64,000 bases of DNA from Candidatus Oscillochloris fontis (GCF_004138135.1 NZ_RYFD01000006.1:30992-94991), one strand, 5' to 3'. Positions 24,385-34,607 are shown, numbered from the stretch's first letter. Notes: generated by a model not told the origin, from the sequence alone. Program-made: numbers and translations.

Positions 24385-27300
24385 ATGAGCCATACCCCGA
24401 TCACTCCGCCCTTTCGTGGTCCCCGCCCCTTCCAAGTGGGTGAACGCCTCTATGGGCGTGATTATGAGGCCCGCACCCTCCTGAGTATGCTGGTGGCTGA
24501 ACGTGCGGTGCTGCTCCATTCACCCTCCGGGGCCGGTAAAACCTCGCTCATCCAAGCCGCACTGCTACCGCTGCTCGCAGAACGCGACTTTGTCGTTCTG
24601 CCCACCGTGCGCGTCGGTGAGGAGGCTCCTCCTGGTTGGGTCGGCAATCGCTATGTGCGCGCCATGCTGCTCGCATTGGAAGAGGGCCAAGCCGATGACG
24701 ATCAGATCTCGACCACTGAGATCTCGGCTACCTCGCTCAAACAGTATCTCACCCAGCGTATCCCTAAAGATCAAGATACGGTATTGATTATTGATCAGTT
24801 TGAAGAAGTACTCACCCGCGATCCAACAGATCAGGATGCCAAGGCGGTCTTCTTCCGCGAATTGGGCGCGGCGCTGCAACAACCACGCCTCTGGGTGCTG
24901 TGTGTGGTGCGCGAAGAGTATGTGGCCGCACTTGAACCCTTTATGCGCCTGCTCCCCAACCGCCTCGCTGCCCACTTCCGCCTCGATCTGCTGGGGGTTG
25001 AAGGCGCACTTGAGGCGCTGTGCGAACCATTGCGCAGCGCCGGGGTGGATATTCCTACAACTCAGGCCAACCGCCTGATTGATGATCTGCGCCGCGTGAA
25101 TGTCCAACAGGCCGATGGCAGCATCCGGAGCGAACTTGGCCCCAGTGTTGAGCCGGTGCAACTTCAGGTGGTTGGCTTACGCCTCTGGGAGCGCTTGCCT
25201 CCCGGTACGACAAGTATTTCGGCGCAACAGATTGATGCCCTCGGTGATGTCGGTACTGCCCTCGGCGACTACTACGCCGAACGGGCGGCCTCGGTGGCCC
25301 AAGCCAGTGGGGTTGCGGAACGCACGCTGCGCAACTGGTTTGAGCATGAACTAATTACCCCTCAGGGGGTACGCGGTCAGGTACTTCAGGGGGCCGGAAG
25401 TAGTGCGGGGTTGGAGAATAGCGCCATTACTCTGTTGATTGACGCCTACCTTGTGCGGGCCGAACCACGGCGCGGTGCCACATGGTACGAACTGGCCCAC
25501 GACCGCCTGATCGCTCCGATCCAGGCCAACAATGCCTTCTGGTTTGAGTCGAATTTGAGTACCCTGCAACGCCAAGCCCAGCTCTGGGAGCAGCAAGGTC
25601 GCCCCGAAGGCTTGCTCCTACGGGGCGCAAGTCTGCTTGAAACTGAGGCGTGGGCCACCCAGCACAGCAAGAGCCTGACCTCCAGCGAACGCGATTTCCT
25701 CGATCTCTGTCGCCGCGCACGCCAACGCGCCGCCCTGCTGCGCAATCTGAGTATTGCGGTGGCAGTTGTGGCGGTTATTGCCCTCATTCTGGCCCTCATT
25801 GCCAACGCCTTCCGCATTCAAGCCGAACAGAATGCCCGCCAAGCCCGCTCACGGGAACTGGCCGCCGCTGCCGTCAGCAACCTACAGGTTGATCCCCAAC
25901 GCAGCCTCATCCTGGCCCACGCCGCCTATGCCACCAGTGCCGCTGCCGGTGATCCCGCTCCACCCGAAACGCTAGAGGCATTGCACCAAGCCCTCGCCGC
26001 CTCGCGGGTGCGCCAGATCATCCGCGTGAGTGAACGCGGCCTGCAAGACCTCGCCCTCAGCCCCGATGGTCGCATGATTGCCACCAACGCCAGTGATGGC
26101 CAGATCCACCTCATTGATCGCGCCCAAGGCCAGGAGATCCAACACATCACAGCCAATGATGCCGGGTTACCCACCTTTGGCCTCGCTTTTAGCCCCGATG
26201 GTACCTATCTGGCGGCGGGAAGTAGCGATCAGATTATGATCTGGGCGATCACGAATGGACAGGTTGCGTACCAATTTGATGCCCATCCAGAGAGCGGTGC
26301 TGAGGTTATGAACAATGATATTCTTGCCGTCGCCTTCAGCCCCGATGGTAGCGTTATTGCAAGTGGCTCCGCCGATGGCACTGCCCGGCTTTGGGATCGC
26401 AACCAGGATCAACCCATCTACACCCTTGAGGTGGGAAGTGAGGTGTGGGCCATTGCCTATAGCCCCGATGGTCGCTACCTCGCTACGGGTGACTTCGCAG
26501 GCCAGATCATGTTCTGGGATGTGCTGACAGGTGATCTGATCTGGAGCCTCCCCGCTCACCAAGACCTTATTACCGGGATGGCCATCAGCCCCGATGGTAG
26601 TGTCATCGCCAGTAGCTCAGCCGATCTGAGTGTGCGGTTGTGGGCGAGCAGTGATGGCAGTGCCCTGGATATCCTACGTGGCCATGTCACCACCGTAGAG
26701 ACCGTAGCCTTTAGTAGGACTGGCGACCGACTTGCCACGGCCAGTGCCGATGGCAGTGCCAAGGTCTGGGCAATGAATAACAGCCGCATGATCCTCAGCC
26801 TCATGGGGCACGAGAATGGACTCAGCGGAGCCATCTTCAGCCCCGATGGTGCCCAACTAATCACCAGTAGCCTCGACGGGACGTTGCGCACCTGGGATCT
26901 CAGCCTCGCCCCCGCTGACGGAGCCTACGGGGCGATCTTTAGCCCCGCTGGTGACACTTTGGCTACCTATGGAGCAACACAGGTACAGATCTGGAATCAG
27001 TCTGACGAAACGATGCTCTATAGTATCGAAATTCCTATCCTAATCGCTACCATCGCCTATCATCCGCAAGGCACTGAGATCGCCGTGGGAAGTATTGATG
27101 GCACCATTCTTTTGATCACCCCCCAGAGTGGCACTATCAATCAACGGTTAGAAGGTCATAGCGATCAGGTTAACCGCATAGCCTATAGCCCTGATGGGCA
27201 GCGGCTAGTGAGTGCCAGCCGCGATGGCAGCCTGAGTATCTGGGACTGCACCGACGGTAGCGAAATCATCAATCTTCCCACAACGAATAGTGATGAAGTT

Positions 27301-27846
27301 ACCGTTGTTGCCTTTAGCCCCGCTGGAAGCATGATCGCAAGTGTCGCCAACGGAGAGATCAGCCTCTGGGATGCCGCTGGTCAGAGCCTCGGCAAGACCT
27401 GGACACTCCGCAGTAACGAGATCGTGCAGGGGCTAACCTTCAGCCACGATGGGCGTTGGCTGGCTGCGGGCAATGATAGTGGAGATCTGGCTATCTGGGA
27501 GGTCAGCACTAGCCGCGAAGTGGCTCGGATCACAACCCAGAGCGCCTTCACCGATCTCGCCTTTAGCCCCGATGGCACCCACATCGCCAGCGCCGAACGC
27601 ACCCGGCAGGTACGGATCTGGGATGCGGCTACCCTGCAACAGATCCAGGTACTACCACATCCATCCGAGGTCTATACGGTGAACTACCACCCACAGGGAA
27701 GCAGTATCGTTAGTGCCAGTGCCGATGGTATTGCACGGATCATGCCGGTAAGCACCGCAGATCTGCTCAGGCTCGTCACCCAAACCACGCTGCGGCCCGC
27801 CAGCCGATCTGAATGTACAACATATGGACAATTTGATGGGTGTTGA
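24385..27846 (+). CDS. nSTAND NTPase with transmembrane segment and 14 WD40 repeats
   Basis: A 1,153-residue STAND-class ATPase. The N-terminal region begins FRGPRPFQVGERLYGRD and has Walker A SPSGAGKT (residues 46-53) and Walker B VLIIDQFEEVL (D137). A winged-helix and helical region follows. One membrane segment lies at about 454-475 (LSIAVAVVAVIALILALIAN), and then the helical RELAAAAVSNLQVDPQRSL linker. The C-terminus (about 550-1140) contains 14 WD40 repeats, most with SPDG and a terminal W-D, enough for two seven-bladed propellers. STAND proteins act as ligand-gated oligomerising switches. No effector domain is fused here; the effector is probably the CHAT-SIR2 protein encoded 27 bp upstream. 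The topology predicts the NTPase and the propellers on opposite sides of the membrane. The trigger is unknown. Confidence 0.9.
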   Translation: MSHTPITPPFRGPRPFQVGERLYGRDYEARTLLSMLVAERAVLLHSPSGAGKTSLIQAALLPLLAERDFVVLPTVRVGEEAPPGWVGNRYVRAMLLALEEGQADDDQISTTEISATSLKQYLTQRIPKDQDTVLIIDQFEEVLTRDPTDQDAKAVFFRELGAALQQPRLWVLCVVREEYVAALEPFMRLLPNRLAAHFRLDLLGVEGALEALCEPLRSAGVDIPTTQANRLIDDLRRVNVQQADGSIRSELGPSVEPVQLQVVGLRLWERLPPGTTSISAQQIDALGDVGTALGDYYAERAASVAQASGVAERTLRNWFEHELITPQGVRGQVLQGAGSSAGLENSAITLLIDAYLVRAEPRRGATWYELAHDRLIAPIQANNAFWFESNLSTLQRQAQLWEQQGRPEGLLLRGASLLETEAWATQHSKSLTSSERDFLDLCRRARQRAALLRNLSIAVAVVAVIALILALIANAFRIQAEQNARQARSRELAAAAVSNLQVDPQRSLILAHAAYATSAAAGDPAPPETLEALHQALAASRVRQIIRVSERGLQDLALSPDGRMIATNASDGQIHLIDRAQGQEIQHITANDAGLPTFGLAFSPDGTYLAAGSSDQIMIWAITNGQVAYQFDAHPESGAEVMNNDILAVAFSPDGSVIASGSADGTARLWDRNQDQPIYTLEVGSEVWAIAYSPDGRYLATGDFAGQIMFWDVLTGDLIWSLPAHQDLITGMAISPDGSVIASSSADLSVRLWASSDGSALDILRGHVTTVETVAFSRTGDRLATASADGSAKVWAMNNSRMILSLMGHENGLSGAIFSPDGAQLITSSLDGTLRTWDLSLAPADGAYGAIFSPAGDTLATYGATQVQIWNQSDETMLYSIEIPILIATIAYHPQGTEIAVGSIDGTILLITPQSGTINQRLEGHSDQVNRIAYSPDGQRLVSASRDGSLSIWDCTDGSEIINLPTTNSDEVTVVAFSPAGSMIASVANGEISLWDAAGQSLGKTWTLRSNEIVQGLTFSHDGRWLAAGNDSGDLAIWEVSTSREVARITTQSAFTDLAFSPDGTHIASAERTRQVRIWDAATLQQIQVLPHPSEVYTVNYHPQGSSIVSASADGIARIMPVSTADLLRLVTQTTLRPASRSECTTYGQFDGC

Positions 27847-27880
27847 TCTGAAAAACGGTTAGCTTCTTAAGGAAAAACCT

Positions 27881-30800
27881 ATGCTGCACCCACGTTATGC
27901 CGTATCATTCACGCTCATCATCGTTCTGATCAGCACCACGATGATTGATCTCCCGGTTGTTTCGCGTCTTCCTATGGCACAGGCGGCTGGAGTTGCCTTA
28001 CAATCATACTGGCTCTCTACCGATGCTGCAAATGTAGGTAATCTTGCCTGGGGTGATGTAGATAATGATGGTAATCTTGATCTTGCCATAAGTAGTGGAG
28101 CAAAACCGCTACGGGTATATCGTAATAACAATGGCGTTATTGATACTCAATCTGTATGGTCGGCAACTGATCGCAACAGTGGCGGGCTCGCCTGGGGCGA
28201 TGTAGACAATGATGGCGATCTCGATCTTGCCATTGGTGCCCGCCTCTATCGCAACGATGCGGGTCTGCTCAGTGCCACCGCCGTATGGACGGCCAGCGAC
28301 CTCAATTCGCTAGAATCAGTCCCTAGTGTTGCCTGGGCCGATGTTGATGCAGATGGGGACTTGGATTTGGCAATTGCCAAAACAACCCATGTGAATGATC
28401 TAGGCGAAATTTCAAAAGGAAATGCCTTGATCTATGCCAATACAAGTGGGGTCTTAAGTTTAACCCCGGTTTGGCAATCTGGTGAAGCAAGCTATGCCCA
28501 ATATGTCGCGTGGGGTGATATAGATAACGATGGAAAACCCGACCTCGCCGTAGGTAATGGCGAATTGTTTGAATCTGAACCAACCCGCATTTATCGCAAT
28601 ACTGGTACATCACTTCAGACAAGTGCCTACCTGACCACAAATCAAACCAGTAGCCTCACGACCCTCGATTGGGGTGATGTGAATGGCGATGGCAAACAAG
28701 ATCTGGTGGTAGGTAATAATACGCCTAGCCCACAGCAACCGCTCTTCGTCTACATCAACAACAATGGCAATTTTTCATTATCAGAAGGAATCATGACCTG
28801 GGCTACATCGCCTTGGATTCCAACCGAGACCGATCATAGCACTGATGTCGCCTTAGTTGATGTTGATCAGGATTTCGATCTCGATCTGAGTGTCGGCAAC
28901 TCAAACGGAAAGAATCGCATCTACCTCAATACAGGTGGAACCTTCAGTACAACTGCGGATTGGCAAGCAACCCATGGTGATAGAACTGCGAGTCTCGCCT
29001 GGGCAGATATTGATGCCGATAATGATCTCGATCTTATCGTCGGCAACCAGCTTAATAGTCGCATCTACCTGAATGGACAGAGCAGTCTCAGCGGCAGCAT
29101 TGTTTGGGAAAACAGCGTAACCGACTACAGTTCCAAGGTGGCATGGGGCGACATGAATGGTGACGGGCGGCTCGATCTGGCGGTTGGTAATCTCTCCATC
29201 CCCAATCAGGTCTTTCTCAACCAGAGCGGGATGCTCCAAACCAGTGCGACATGGAACGCCGATGAGACCAGCACCACCACCGATCTTGATTGGGGTGATG
29301 TGGATGGCGATGGCGATCTCGATCTGGCCGTTGGGAATGACGGTCAACCACGGCGACTCTATCTCAATAATGGCTCCACGCTCAGTACGAGTGCCAATTG
29401 GAGTTCTACAGATTTTTTCACCTTTAGCATGGCCTGGGCTGATGCTGATAACGATGGCAATCTCGATCTTGCCGTCGGAACCGACACCGATTTCAGGTTC
29501 CACCAGAATACGAGTGGAACGCTCAATCCAAGTACCCCTCTTCCTGTCAGCTTTTGGGGCAATACGTCCGCTGTAGCCTGGGGTGATGTAGATGGCGATG
29601 GTGATCTTGATCTCGCCGTCGCAAATGAAGTCTATCGAACAACCAATGGGAGCCTAGAAGGTCAGCCCTATTGGCGCGCCGAGGAGAATAATACCCTCTC
29701 TAGCATCGCCTGGGGTGATGTGGATGGCGATGGTGATCTCGATCTGGCAGTAGGGAATAAGGGGCAACCCAACCGCGTCTATCGCAACGATCAAGGGATC
29801 TTGACCTCAAGCGCGGTGTGGGCCTCAAATGAATCCGATACCACCACCGCGATTGCCTGGGGCGATGTGGATGGCGATGGCGATCTCGATCTGGCCGCTG
29901 GGAATAACGGGCAACCGCTGCGCATCTATCGTAATCAGCGCGGGCAACTGAGCCAGAATGCCACGTGGTCATCTGCTGAGATCAGCAATACCCAGTCTAT
30001 CGCCTGGGGCGATATGAATGGCGATGGTCAACTCGAACTGGCCGTCGCGAATCGCGGTACCTCCAATCGGGTCTATGCCTTCCAGCAGACTCCGAGCAGT
30101 GCCGCGAATCAACTGCCGCGTGCCGCGCTCGCCTACCCAACCAAGACCAGTGGCACCGGGAGCTATAGCGCTAACTTCTTCGCGGTGAGTCGTATCGTCA
30201 GCGGCGAAATCAGTATTCCCTATGTGCTACGCGATGCCGAGAGTCATCCAGCCAATATCTATGTCGAATATTCACTCAACGGGGGTGGCAATTGGCTTCC
30301 GGCAATCCCCACTGGTAGTACCATCACCCGGCACCTAACCACCAGTGCCACAGGGGTGAACCATACCTTTGGTTGGGACACGCTGGCCAGCGAGGTCATC
30401 GGTCAGTCTGATATGGCAGTGGTGCGGCTACGCGCCTTCCCCAGCTATCGCCCCACAACCAGTATGATTCCTGGGAACTACCAGTATAGCTACACCGGCA
30501 CCTCCAGTTTCCCCTTCCGGTTGCGTGGAACGATTGCCCGCGTCATGAACACCCAGACACCAGCCCAGCCTATCGCCAACGCACGGGTCTATCGGATTCC
30601 GCATGGCCAGAATCTTGCTGGTCTGCCCCTGAGTAATTCCCTCAATGGCAGCCCGGTTCTGAGCGATCAGAGTGGTTATGTCAACAGCCGCACGCCGCTC
30701 AATCCTGGCGATCAACTGGTTGCGCTTCACGTCATCAATCAGGATGATAGCCGTTTCACCTTCGCCTATACCAGTGCAGCCCCCACCAGCAGCGGCTTGA

Positions 30801-33259
30801 ATACGCTGCCAGTTGGCAGTACGGGTGGTACCCAAACCCTGGTTGTCAACCCTAGCAATCCGCTCCTGCTGCTCAATCTCAATATCGGCATCGAATGGGA
30901 TGCGCGCCAAGATGCGGCCTTTATGCAGGCGCTACGCAACCGCCTGCAACGCACCTCCGAGGTACTCTACGATTGGAGCAACGGCCAAGTTGCTCTGGGC
31001 AGTATTACCATCTACCAGAATAAAGAGCGCTGGAGCCATGTGCGTGATGCCCAGGGCAATGTCACTCAGCGCGGGGTCGATCTGCGTATCTACGCCGCCA
31101 ATAACCTGCGCCCCAATGCCACCCAGGGCGGCATCGTCAATGCCCCCACCAGTGTCACCTATCTATCGGGAAAGAGCGCCACCTATGAGCCAGGCTATAT
31201 TCGGATGGGTTCGGCATGGAATAGTGATGGTAACCCCCAGATTGATAATGGTGAAGAGTGGGCACGCGCTTTAGCGCATGAGATCGGTCATTATGTCTTC
31301 TATCTTGATGAGACCTACCTGGGCAAGATCAGTAGCCCCGATGGCAGCCTGCTTGTACCCACCACCGGCTGTAGCAGCGCCATGTATGATCCCTACGTGG
31401 ATAGTTCGAGTGAGTTTCGCCCCAGTAGCGATTGGCCGAGCGCATGCCAAACCACGCTCCAACATCTGGGGAGTGGGATGAGCGAGTGGGGCAGCATCAC
31501 CCACTTCTATACCCGTACTCAGGCGCAGCATGGTTTTACTTTCAGCTTGAATGTTCCGGCAAGCACCCAGAGTAATCCGGGGCCAAGCCTGTTGCCACTC
31601 CAACTGCTCCAGGTGGCCGAGGCCAGCGCCACGGGCACTGCCGCGCCTGCCGCAGCCTTCTACAGCATCATTGCCCCCGGTGGTGGTCGTTACACACCCA
31701 GCCCGGTTGCCCGCGCCTTCATCTTCCCGGCAAATAATGCCACCCCGATTGATCTGGGTGTGCCCGCTACCGGCCAAGTGCTCGCACGCGGCTTCCGCAG
31801 TGGGGATCGGCTGTGTCTCTTCGATCCTGCCCAGGGTCTCTTCGGGTGTAACCTGACCGCCACTGGCCTGCAACTCACCGCCAACTACCCCGACTGGCAG
31901 CCGGAGATCCAGATCACACCGCAGACCGATCCTACCGCGATGACCATGGTGCTCCAGGTGCGCATCCCAGTGCAGAGTACCATCACTGAAGGGCAAACCC
32001 CACCCACTGCGCTCCAGATCCGGCTCTTCCCGCGTGAGGGCGAGATCGCGCCGGTACTGGTGAGTGCGCCGCTTCAGAATGGCTTCTACACAGCCAATAT
32101 TGCCCTGAGTAGCATTGTTGAGGAGGGCTTGCTACACATCTGGGTGGATGAAGCCACACCACGCCGCGAGGCGATCAGCGACTACGCGATTGGAGGCAAC
32201 CCGGCCCCACGCAGCCAACCACCCCGCCGCTCACGCCGCAATGCGCCCGCCGTCTCTCCCGATGGCCAGGCAACGATCTTTGCCGAAGATACCACCTTCC
32301 CAAGTGGCGACTTCTTCGCGCTGCAACGCGCAGCGAGTCTACCCACCCTACCCGCTTGGGCCACTCAGGTCGGCCAGGGCTACCGCCTGCTCGCCTCGCG
32401 CCCAGAGATGCTCAGTCAGGTGGATAAGCCCCTGGCGCTGAGTCTCAGCTATAGCCAGGGCGATGTGCCCCTCGGTCTGGAGCGTGATGTGCGTGTCCTC
32501 TTCCACGATGGCACCCGCTGGAGAGAGTTGGAGACTCGTGTTGATACGGCCCGCAACGAGGCAGCGGTGAAAGTCCAGCCTACCCCCGGCATCTATGTAC
32601 TGGTCACGAGCCTACGCCTCACATTCAACCGTGCGGGCTGGAACTTCGTCTATTCCTACCCCGGTGCCACTGGCCCGGTGACAGAAGTTCTCAGTGCGGC
32701 TGCCGAACAGCAAGCCTACACCATGCTCTATGGCTATGATCCGAACGATGCCAATGATCCATGGAAGGTCTTTACGCCCGATCCCATGATCCCCGCATGG
32801 GTGCTAGAATTAACCCAGATGCAGGAGAGCGAGAGCTACTGGATCTACCTGACCACGGCCAATAGCACAATTGCCCTACCCATTCCCGATACGAGCCTGA
32901 ATGCGATGCTACTGCCACCGCCGCCCTCAAACGTGTATGGATTCCTCGATAGTAGTTGGGGCTTTACACCCCAAACCGGGCTGAGTGTCAAAGCCATGAA
33001 CGGAACAACCGTCTGTGGCACGAGCACAACCCGGAATGTTGCTAGTGGGCAGATCGGGTTTGCACTGGATATGCTGGCTCTTGATGGCGAACACCCTCAG
33101 TGTGGTGTCACGCAGGAGATGATGACAATCCAGATCAGTAATGGTGCGAATATCTTATCTAGCGTCACTATTCCTTGGAGCAACAGTGCCATCCGCGAAG
33201 TCGGGCCAAATGGAATCGTGATCAAGAATCCTGTCTATCTGCCGCTGGTGATGCGCTAG
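27881..33259 (+). CDS. Secreted FG-GAP/VCBS repeat protein with zincin motif
   Basis: A 1,792-residue exported protein. A signal peptide spans about residues 1-35 (SFTLIIVLISTTMI, then LPMAQAAG). Residues about 50-730 hold 14 repeats of the type WGDVDGDGDLDLAVGN, with calcium-binding DxDxDGxxD loops, enough for two seven-bladed propellers. The middle region contains a metalloprotease-like HEIGHYVFYLDETY motif (H1133, E1134, H1137), surrounded by a PLCx-like globular segment with conserved cysteines (GCSSAMYDPY, WPSACQTT). The C-terminus is beta-rich and ends VYLPLVMR. AAGGAA precedes the ATG. It begins 34 bp after the nSTAND gene, so it may be co-transcribed. Peptidase activity is suggested by the motif only. 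Confidence 0.8.
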   Translation: MLHPRYAVSFTLIIVLISTTMIDLPVVSRLPMAQAAGVALQSYWLSTDAANVGNLAWGDVDNDGNLDLAISSGAKPLRVYRNNNGVIDTQSVWSATDRNSGGLAWGDVDNDGDLDLAIGARLYRNDAGLLSATAVWTASDLNSLESVPSVAWADVDADGDLDLAIAKTTHVNDLGEISKGNALIYANTSGVLSLTPVWQSGEASYAQYVAWGDIDNDGKPDLAVGNGELFESEPTRIYRNTGTSLQTSAYLTTNQTSSLTTLDWGDVNGDGKQDLVVGNNTPSPQQPLFVYINNNGNFSLSEGIMTWATSPWIPTETDHSTDVALVDVDQDFDLDLSVGNSNGKNRIYLNTGGTFSTTADWQATHGDRTASLAWADIDADNDLDLIVGNQLNSRIYLNGQSSLSGSIVWENSVTDYSSKVAWGDMNGDGRLDLAVGNLSIPNQVFLNQSGMLQTSATWNADETSTTTDLDWGDVDGDGDLDLAVGNDGQPRRLYLNNGSTLSTSANWSSTDFFTFSMAWADADNDGNLDLAVGTDTDFRFHQNTSGTLNPSTPLPVSFWGNTSAVAWGDVDGDGDLDLAVANEVYRTTNGSLEGQPYWRAEENNTLSSIAWGDVDGDGDLDLAVGNKGQPNRVYRNDQGILTSSAVWASNESDTTTAIAWGDVDGDGDLDLAAGNNGQPLRIYRNQRGQLSQNATWSSAEISNTQSIAWGDMNGDGQLELAVANRGTSNRVYAFQQTPSSAANQLPRAALAYPTKTSGTGSYSANFFAVSRIVSGEISIPYVLRDAESHPANIYVEYSLNGGGNWLPAIPTGSTITRHLTTSATGVNHTFGWDTLASEVIGQSDMAVVRLRAFPSYRPTTSMIPGNYQYSYTGTSSFPFRLRGTIARVMNTQTPAQPIANARVYRIPHGQNLAGLPLSNSLNGSPVLSDQSGYVNSRTPLNPGDQLVALHVINQDDSRFTFAYTSAAPTSSGLNTLPVGSTGGTQTLVVNPSNPLLLLNLNIGIEWDARQDAAFMQALRNRLQRTSEVLYDWSNGQVALGSITIYQNKERWSHVRDAQGNVTQRGVDLRIYAANNLRPNATQGGIVNAPTSVTYLSGKSATYEPGYIRMGSAWNSDGNPQIDNGEEWARALAHEIGHYVFYLDETYLGKISSPDGSLLVPTTGCSSAMYDPYVDSSSEFRPSSDWPSACQTTLQHLGSGMSEWGSITHFYTRTQAQHGFTFSLNVPASTQSNPGPSLLPLQLLQVAEASATGTAAPAAAFYSIIAPGGGRYTPSPVARAFIFPANNATPIDLGVPATGQVLARGFRSGDRLCLFDPAQGLFGCNLTATGLQLTANYPDWQPEIQITPQTDPTAMTMVLQVRIPVQSTITEGQTPPTALQIRLFPREGEIAPVLVSAPLQNGFYTANIALSSIVEEGLLHIWVDEATPRREAISDYAIGGNPAPRSQPPRRSRRNAPAVSPDGQATIFAEDTTFPSGDFFALQRAASLPTLPAWATQVGQGYRLLASRPEMLSQVDKPLALSLSYSQGDVPLGLERDVRVLFHDGTRWRELETRVDTARNEAAVKVQPTPGIYVLVTSLRLTFNRAGWNFVYSYPGATGPVTEVLSAAAEQQAYTMLYGYDPNDANDPWKVFTPDPMIPAWVLELTQMQESESYWIYLTTANSTIALPIPDTSLNAMLLPPPPSNVYGFLDSSWGFTPQTGLSVKAMNGTTVCGTSTTRNVASGQIGFALDMLALDGEHPQCGVTQEMMTIQISNGANILSSVTIPWSNSAIREVGPNGIVIKNPVYLPLVMR

Positions 33260-33270
33260 ACAGTAGGCTA

Positions 33271-33370
33271 TTGGGGCAACGCCCCAAACCCCAATGTTTG
33301 GTGGTGGTTGGCGGCTGCGCCGCCCACATCAGAGAAAAAAGCGGGTCTGGGGCGCAGCCCCCGAACCCGC
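33271..33370. terminator. Three consecutive hairpins after the FG-GAP gene
   Basis: TTGGGG-N5-CCCCAA (33271-33287), GGCGGC-TGC-GCCGCC (33310-33324) and a GCGGGT...ACCCGC hairpin (33341-33370) lie in the 132-bp gap before the L,D-transpeptidase gene. An AGAAAAAA tract lies between the second and third. They probably reduce read-through. The middle one shares its core with the malE-malF hairpin. Confidence 0.5.
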
Positions 33371-33391
33371 ACCGCATTAGACAGGTGAACT

Positions 33392-34525
33392 ATGCACCGA
33401 CGCATGCGCCACATCTTGCAGATCGGGATCATTCTGGGGCTACTCGTACCTCTCTGGCTCCACCCAGCGCTGAGCCGTGCCAATCCCGACCGCCTCTTCT
33501 TTGTCTCGACTGGACACCACCTCAGCGATGACTTTCTGGGCTATTGGCGTGCCAGTCATGGCCCGCAGACCCTCGGTGCGCCGATCAGTGAGCCATTTAC
33601 CGATGGCGATCTCACGGTTCAGTACTTTGTTCTTGGGCGGCTGGAGCGCCACCCGGAGTATGGCAATGCAATTGTGCGCGGCCTCTTAGGGCACGAGTAT
33701 AGTCGCGCCCTCGCACGGCGCTTCCCCGCCGCAACCAGCCGCGCCGACCAAGCCGATACCCGCTTCTTTACTGAAACCAAGCATACCCTTGGCTCACCCT
33801 TCCGCGAGTTCTGGGAGGCCAATGGTGACATCGAGGTCTTCGGGTTTCCGATCAGCGAACCACTCTGGGAATATGTCGGATCGGAATTGATCCACGTCCA
33901 GTACTTCGAGCGCACCCGGCTTGAGTACCGCGCCACAAATACGCCAGCAGTCACCATGAGTGGCTTGGGGCGTGATGTAGCCCGGCTGCGCGGTATCCAT
34001 ACTGCCCCGGTCACCCCCGACAATGCGATCCGAGTTGGTGATGATGGTGCCACGATCATCGAACCAACCCCCACCCCCGCCCCAGCCCCGACTAACCGCC
34101 CGGCTGCCACGCCCCGCCCGACGAGTAAACCGGTGGCTCCAGCAACAAGTAGTAGTGGCAAGAGCATGATTGTGGATATTAGCGACCAATGGCTCTATGC
34201 CTACGAGGGCCAGACCCTCATCTATGATGCGCCTGTCTCAACCGGACGTGATGGCTTCAATACCCCGATTGGTACCTTTGCGGTCTATGCCAAAATCCGC
34301 TCGCAGACGATGGAGGGCACTCTGGGCGGTGAATACTACCGCGTCCCCGATGTGCCGCACGTGATGTACATTGTGGGTGGGGTTGCCATTCATGGCACCT
34401 ACTGGCACAATCGTTTTGGCAGCGGGGTACGCATGAGCCACGGCTGTATCAATGTGGGCCTCAGCCAAGCTGCCTGGCTCTACAATTGGGCACCGATGGG
34501 CACCCCAGTAACGGTGCGCTGGTAG
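33392..34525 (+). CDS. Secreted L,D-transpeptidase (YkuD) with N-terminal repeats
   Basis: A 377-residue exported peptidoglycan cross-linking enzyme. An N-terminal signal or anchor helix (ILQIGIILGLLVPLWLHPAL) is followed by two related units, each with a (F/L)G(F/A)PISEP motif and a VQYF(E/V) motif, about residues 35-210. A Pro/Thr-rich linker comes next (about 228-255). The C-terminal YkuD domain starts SMIVDISDQWLYAYEGQ. The catalytic signature HGTYWHNRFG...MSHGCINV is intact, with the nucleophilic cysteine in SHGCIN. AGGTGA precedes the ATG. It is likely a cell-wall modifying enzyme in a monoderm-type envelope. Confidence 0.9.
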   Translation: MHRRMRHILQIGIILGLLVPLWLHPALSRANPDRLFFVSTGHHLSDDFLGYWRASHGPQTLGAPISEPFTDGDLTVQYFVLGRLERHPEYGNAIVRGLLGHEYSRALARRFPAATSRADQADTRFFTETKHTLGSPFREFWEANGDIEVFGFPISEPLWEYVGSELIHVQYFERTRLEYRATNTPAVTMSGLGRDVARLRGIHTAPVTPDNAIRVGDDGATIIEPTPTPAPAPTNRPAATPRPTSKPVAPATSSSGKSMIVDISDQWLYAYEGQTLIYDAPVSTGRDGFNTPIGTFAVYAKIRSQTMEGTLGGEYYRVPDVPHVMYIVGGVAIHGTYWHNRFGSGVRMSHGCINVGLSQAAWLYNWAPMGTPVTVRW

Positions 34526-34607
34526 AAGAGATCTGGAGATAGCAAAGCTCGCTCGATATCGTGGATATGGCGGGGTGGGAGAACATTGGGTATGCCGCAA
34601 CGCACCC

